DNA of 22,691 nucleotides. Source: JBFXIE01 sp050176255 (GTDB lineage Bacteria > Pseudomonadota > Gammaproteobacteria > Burkholderiales > Burkholderiaceae_C). The stretch lies in assembly GCF_050176255.1 (NCBI RefSeq), contig NZ_JBFXIE010000050.1. The stretch is one strand, 5' to 3'. Shown piece after piece: positions 20,490 through 22,691 of the stretch. The notes beneath the pieces were generated by a model. The model had not been told where the DNA came from. It ran no database searches and saw only the letters and a list, made by a program, of their open reading frames with translations. The position numbers were made by a program, and so were the translations under genes. How positions within the stretch are numbered: the first letter of the stretch is position 1; each line of letters starts with the position of its first letter.

Positions 20490-21635
20490 TCAGACCACCA
20501 GCGCCTGATCGACGCGCACGCCCTGGCGGTCGGCATCCAGCGTGACCAGCGCGCCCATCGGCAGCGTGAGGTTGGGGTCCACATGGCCGCTGCGCCAGCC
20601 GGCCAGCACGGGCACGTTCAGCGGCACAAAAAACTCTTGCCACAGGCGCTGCAGGCGCGCCGCGTCCAGGGCCACCTGCGCGGGGCTGCTGCCGGCGGCA
20701 GACACATCCGAAAAATCCCCGATCAGCACGCCGCGCACGCCTTGCAATTTGCCCGCCAGGCGCAGCTGGGTGAGCAGCCGGTCGATTTTGTAGGGCGGCT
20801 CGCCCACGTCCTCGATGAACAGGATGGCGTCTTGCGTGTCGATCTCCCAGGGCGTGCCCAGGGTGGAGCCAATAAGGGTCAGGTTGCCCCCCACCAGGCG
20901 GCCCTGCGCCGCGCCGCAGCGCAGGCTGTGCAGCGCAAACTGCGGCGGATGGGGCAGCCAGCTGCCCGCCACCTGGCGGCCCTGCAACTGGGCAAACAGC
21001 GCCGCTTCCGTGGGCGCCTGGCGGTTGCGCAGCAAGTCGGACGTGAGCATGGGCCCATGAAAGCTGACAAACCCGGCGTGGCGCGCCAGGGCCAGGTGCA
21101 GCGCGGTGATGTCGCTGTAGCCCACAAACGGCTTGGGGTGGCTGCGCAGCAGGGCAAAGTCGATTTGCGACAGCAGCCGGGCGCTGCCGTAGCCGCCGCG
21201 CAGGCAGACGATGGCGTGCACGCCGGGGTCGGCAAAGGCGGCGTGCAGCTCCTGCAGGCGCTGGGCGTCGCTGGCGGCCAGGTAGTCGTCCTGGGCCGGG
21301 TCGCCGGTGCCCGCGTAGGCGCTGGGGTACAGGCGCGCCGCAAAGCCGCGCTGGGCCAGCCAGTCGGCTACCTCTTGCGCGCGCCCGGCGGCGGGCGACG
21401 CTGGCGCCAGCACGGCCACGGTGCCGCCGGGCCGCAGCGCGGGCACGGGCATCAGGCCGCTGACCACGCCCGGCGCACCCGGCATGGCGGGTGCGCAGAC
21501 CTGCGGCTGGGCCTGCGGGGGCACCGGCGCTGGCGCGGGCGGCTCAGGGGGCAAGTCGCCGCCGCCGCCGCAGGCTTGCAGCAAGGCAGTGGCGCCCAGG
21601 GCGCTGGGCAGGGTCAGAAAAAGGCGTCGGTGCAT
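20490..21635 (-). CDS. S66-family LD-carboxypeptidase (LdcA-like) with Tat-like lipoprotein signal
   Basis: This is a 381-residue serine peptidase of the family that trims the terminal D-Ala from tetrapeptides of peptidoglycan. The triad is S174 in VGYSDITALH, E275 in FIEDVGEPPYKIDRLL and H351 in WRSGHVDPN. The nucleophile region LRGGYGSARLL is also typical. Unlike cytoplasmic LdcA, the protein begins MHRRLFLTLP, a twin-arginine-like motif, then a hydrophobic stretch and the lipobox LLQAC with Cys at 22. A Gly- and Pro-rich linker follows (23-48). It is therefore probably an exported lipoprotein that acts in the periplasm. I chose the start at 21635 for this signal; longer frames exist but would bury it. 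A fair promoter lies at 21670-21698. The extra length over E. coli LdcA (about 304) is the signal and linker. Confidence 0.88.
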   Translation of the reverse strand: MHRRLFLTLPSALGATALLQACGGGGDLPPEPPAPAPVPPQAQPQVCAPAMPGAPGVVSGLMPVPALRPGGTVAVLAPASPAAGRAQEVADWLAQRGFAARLYPSAYAGTGDPAQDDYLAASDAQRLQELHAAFADPGVHAIVCLRGGYGSARLLSQIDFALLRSHPKPFVGYSDITALHLALARHAGFVSFHGPMLTSDLLRNRQAPTEAALFAQLQGRQVAGSWLPHPPQFALHSLRCGAAQGRLVGGNLTLIGSTLGTPWEIDTQDAILFIEDVGEPPYKIDRLLTQLRLAGKLQGVRGVLIGDFSDVSAAGSSPAQVALDAARLQRLWQEFFVPLNVPVLAGWRSGHVDPNLTLPMGALVTLDADRQGVRVDQALVV

Positions 21636-21669
21636 GGCGGCAGGCGGGGAGTTGTGACAAAAAGGAACG

Positions 21670-21698
21670 CTTGTATGAAAAAGCGAGCGCATTGTCAC
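21670..21698 (-). promoter_or_regulatory. Promoter of the LD-carboxypeptidase gene
   Basis: On the minus strand, GTGACA (21693-21698) and TACAAG (21670-21675) are 17 bases apart, giving a leader of about 28 bases. A 7-bp inverted repeat, gtgacaa (21654-21660) and ttgtcac (21692-21698), brackets this promoter and could be an operator pair. Confidence 0.45.
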
Positions 21699-21800
21699 CC
21701 CGCGAATGGCCGCCAATCGTCACCCATGGCCGCAAATGCACCGCTGACACCCAAGCGGCGCCGAAGGTGCGCCTGGCGGGAAATCTGGGCTTGATGCTAA

Positions 21801-21852
21801 AAGTGGCTGCAGCCCAGGTAAATCAAGCGCTAAAAGCTATTAAAAATATAGC
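21801..21852 (+). repeat. Intergenic hairpin repeat, copy 4 (degenerate)
   Basis: The right half (aagcgctaaaagctat, 21825-21840) and the trailing small hairpin, gctat (21836-21840) and atagc (21848-21852), match copy 2. The left arm (ggctgcagcccaggta) has decayed and no longer pairs well. It lies just past the stop codon of the minus-strand DUF2007 gene. Confidence 0.55.
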
Positions 21853-21855
21853 AAT

Positions 21856-22158
21856 TTACTGCGGCATCAGCGCGCCGCAGGCCCAGCATTGCTCAAAGCC
21901 GCCTTCCACCACTTCGCCGCAGCGGCAGCGCCAGTGCCGTTGCGGCAGGTTCTGCAGCTCGTGCAGCAGCGCAAGGGCGCGGGTGGTGTGTTCGGCATGC
22001 TGCAGCCAGATCTCGGGCAGGCATTCGTGGGGCGGCAGCTGGCCTGCGGCTGCGCCCAGGTACTGGCGCTGCACCGTGGCGGGCAGGCCGGCCTCGCACA
22101 GCAAATCGGCCCACAAGGTGGCCAGCGCAATGTTGGGCGCCTGGGTCAGTCGCTGCAT
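21856..22158 (-). CDS. DUF2007-domain protein with C-terminal zinc-ribbon cysteines
   Basis: This is a 100-residue cytoplasmic protein. The N-terminal part (NIALATLWADLLCEAGLPAT, then VQRQYLGAAAGQLPP and EIWLQHAEHTTRALALLHE) fits the DUF2007 'putative signal-transducing' fold (PF09413), an alpha/beta domain of the PII-like type. The C-terminus has RCRCGEVVEGGFEQCWACG with Cys at 78, 80, 91 and 94, a likely zinc ribbon. Its function is unknown. The ATG at 22158 lies inside the upstream gene, overlapping it by 13 bases, so the two are probably translated together. Longer in-frame starts lie deeper in that gene and are unlikely. The TAA stop lies next to hairpin repeat copy 4. Confidence 0.78.
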   Translation of the reverse strand: MQRLTQAPNIALATLWADLLCEAGLPATVQRQYLGAAAGQLPPHECLPEIWLQHAEHTTRALALLHELQNLPQRHWRCRCGEVVEGGFEQCWACGALMPQ

Positions 22159-22571
22159 GGCGCTTGTTGTGCCGCCCGCTCGGCGTAGCGGTTGAAGCGC
22201 AGGGCCGTGCCTTCGCGGGTGATGCGCCGCCACACGGCGCGCTTGTCGGCCGGGCCCATGGCCAGCCAGTGCTGCACTTCGTCAAAGCTGCGCCCGCAGC
22301 CCTTGCACCAGTCGTCGCCCTGGCTGGTGGAGCAGATGGCGATACACGGTGTGTCCGGCGTGGTGTCGTACCAGGCCAGCCAGGCCGCCAGCGCGGCAGG
22401 CGGCAGGTGGTCTTGTGGCACCTCGTGCTGGCGGCGGAACACCATCAGCGCATACACCTCGCCCAGCGCGCTGATCTCGGGCGCCAGCGCCGCGCCGGCG
22501 CTGGCGGGCGCGCGCTCGCGCCAGTGGTTGATGGCGGCTTCGATGTCGGTGATGTGGATGGGAGAGGGCAT
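22146..22571 (-). CDS. DUF3717 + DUF1289 protein
   Basis: This is a 141-residue cytoplasmic protein with two recognisable parts. Residues 5-70 (IHITDIEAAINHWRERAPA, LGEVYALMVF, LAAWLAWYDT) match DUF3717. Residues 73-117 match DUF1289, a small Cys-rich domain of the form C-x3-C-x8-C-x2-C: C76, C80, C89 and C92 in DTPCIAICSTSQGDDWCKGC, followed by GRSFDEVQHW and KRAVWRRI. DUF1289 proteins are thought to bind a metal; no reaction is known. The start at 22571 is chosen because MPSPIHIT begins the domain. The longer in-frame version would start in the terminator hairpin of the preceding gene. It overlaps the DUF2007 gene by 13 bases. Confidence 0.82.
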   Translation of the reverse strand: MPSPIHITDIEAAINHWRERAPASAGAALAPEISALGEVYALMVFRRQHEVPQDHLPPAALAAWLAWYDTTPDTPCIAICSTSQGDDWCKGCGRSFDEVQHWLAMGPADKRAVWRRITREGTALRFNRYAERAAQQAPCSD

Positions 22572-22589
22572 GGCGCCAAAAAGTACAAA

Positions 22590-22651
22590 GCCCTGCCAGT
22601 GCTTGCTGGCAGGGCCGGTCAGCTTAGCGCAGCCCCGCTGCACGCAGCGGG
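22590..22651 (-). terminator. Double hairpin, probably ending a minus-strand gene off the right edge
   Basis: The first stem on the minus strand is cccgctgc (22644-22651) with gcagcggg (22634-22641). The second is a perfect 10-bp stem, gccctgccag (22590-22599) and ctggcagggc (22606-22615), followed on the minus strand by tttgtacttttt (22578-22589). The layout is that of an intrinsic terminator read leftwards. Confidence 0.65.
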
Positions 22652-22666
22652 CAGGGGCGCAATGCC

Positions 22667-22691
22667 TCAGTTATTGCCCAGGGCAATGCCT
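22667..22691 (-). CDS. Possible last codons of a minus-strand gene cut by the window edge
   Basis: Read on the minus strand from the edge, one frame gives GIALGNN and a TGA stop at 22667-22669, just before the double hairpin. Another frame stays open to 22624 and runs into the first hairpin. The terminator makes a gene end here likely, but the frame and the product cannot be decided from so few codons. Confidence 0.25.

Noticed and set aside
1..22691. CRISPR arrays, tRNA or rRNA genes, prophage or defence-island genes
   Set aside because: No regularly spaced repeats, no cloverleaf or rRNA-like stretches, and no recognisable phage or defence protein were seen on either strand.

Overview
The window looks like chromosomal DNA of a betaproteobacterium in the family Comamonadaceae (Acidovorax / Alicycliphilus / Diaphorobacter type). 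The clues are high GC, a Burkholderiales-style gene set (GlnE, a long YhdP/TIGR02099 protein, a DctSR-like kinase and regulator pair, YaeQ, a DUF3717+DUF1289 protein) and a hairpin repeat (core like agcgctt...aagcgct followed by agctat) that I remember as common in intergenic DNA of this family. This is judged by eye; no search was run.

Layout. 1-104 (+): last codons of an IS110-type transposase. 239-1288 (-): SPFH/SHOCT protein. 1478-1753 (+): small DUF2061 membrane protein. 1932-3677 (+): MFS_3 exporter with an extra C-terminal domain. 3744-4880 (-): lipoprotein MltA, a peptidoglycan lyase. 4879-5022 (+): a 47-residue membrane peptide whose start codon overlaps that of mltA on the other strand. 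5157-5801 (+): OmpA-type lipoprotein.

5846-13663 (-) appears to be one operon, read right to left: yhdP, a Nit-type amidohydrolase, a DctS-like histidine kinase and a DctR-like regulator. The first three genes overlap by 4 and 1 bases. glnE (13789-16557, +) is divergent from yhdP.

16723-17361 (+) is an exported glutathione peroxidase. It is followed by the only gap above 300 bases (17362-17707). That gap is not empty: it holds a sigma-E-like promoter, a strongly structured region with a 22-nt pyrimidine loop and a terminator, and then a second, bidirectional terminator. I read this as a stand-alone small RNA gene, and it is the most interesting object in the window.

17708-18322 (-) is a YibF-type glutathione S-transferase, divergent from purB (18420-19799, +, possibly leaderless). 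yaeQ (19886-20446, +) follows. Next come an LD-carboxypeptidase with a Tat-like lipoprotein signal (20490-21635, -), and a two-gene unit of small cysteine-cluster proteins (DUF2007 and DUF3717/DUF1289; 21856-22571, -). A double hairpin at the right edge probably ends a further minus-strand gene.

Common themes are the cell envelope (MltA, OmpA lipoprotein, YhdP, exported LdcA, exported GPx, sigma-E-like promoter) and core nitrogen and purine metabolism (GlnE, PurB). Four copies of one hairpin repeat lie at gene ends, and paired base changes preserve the stem.
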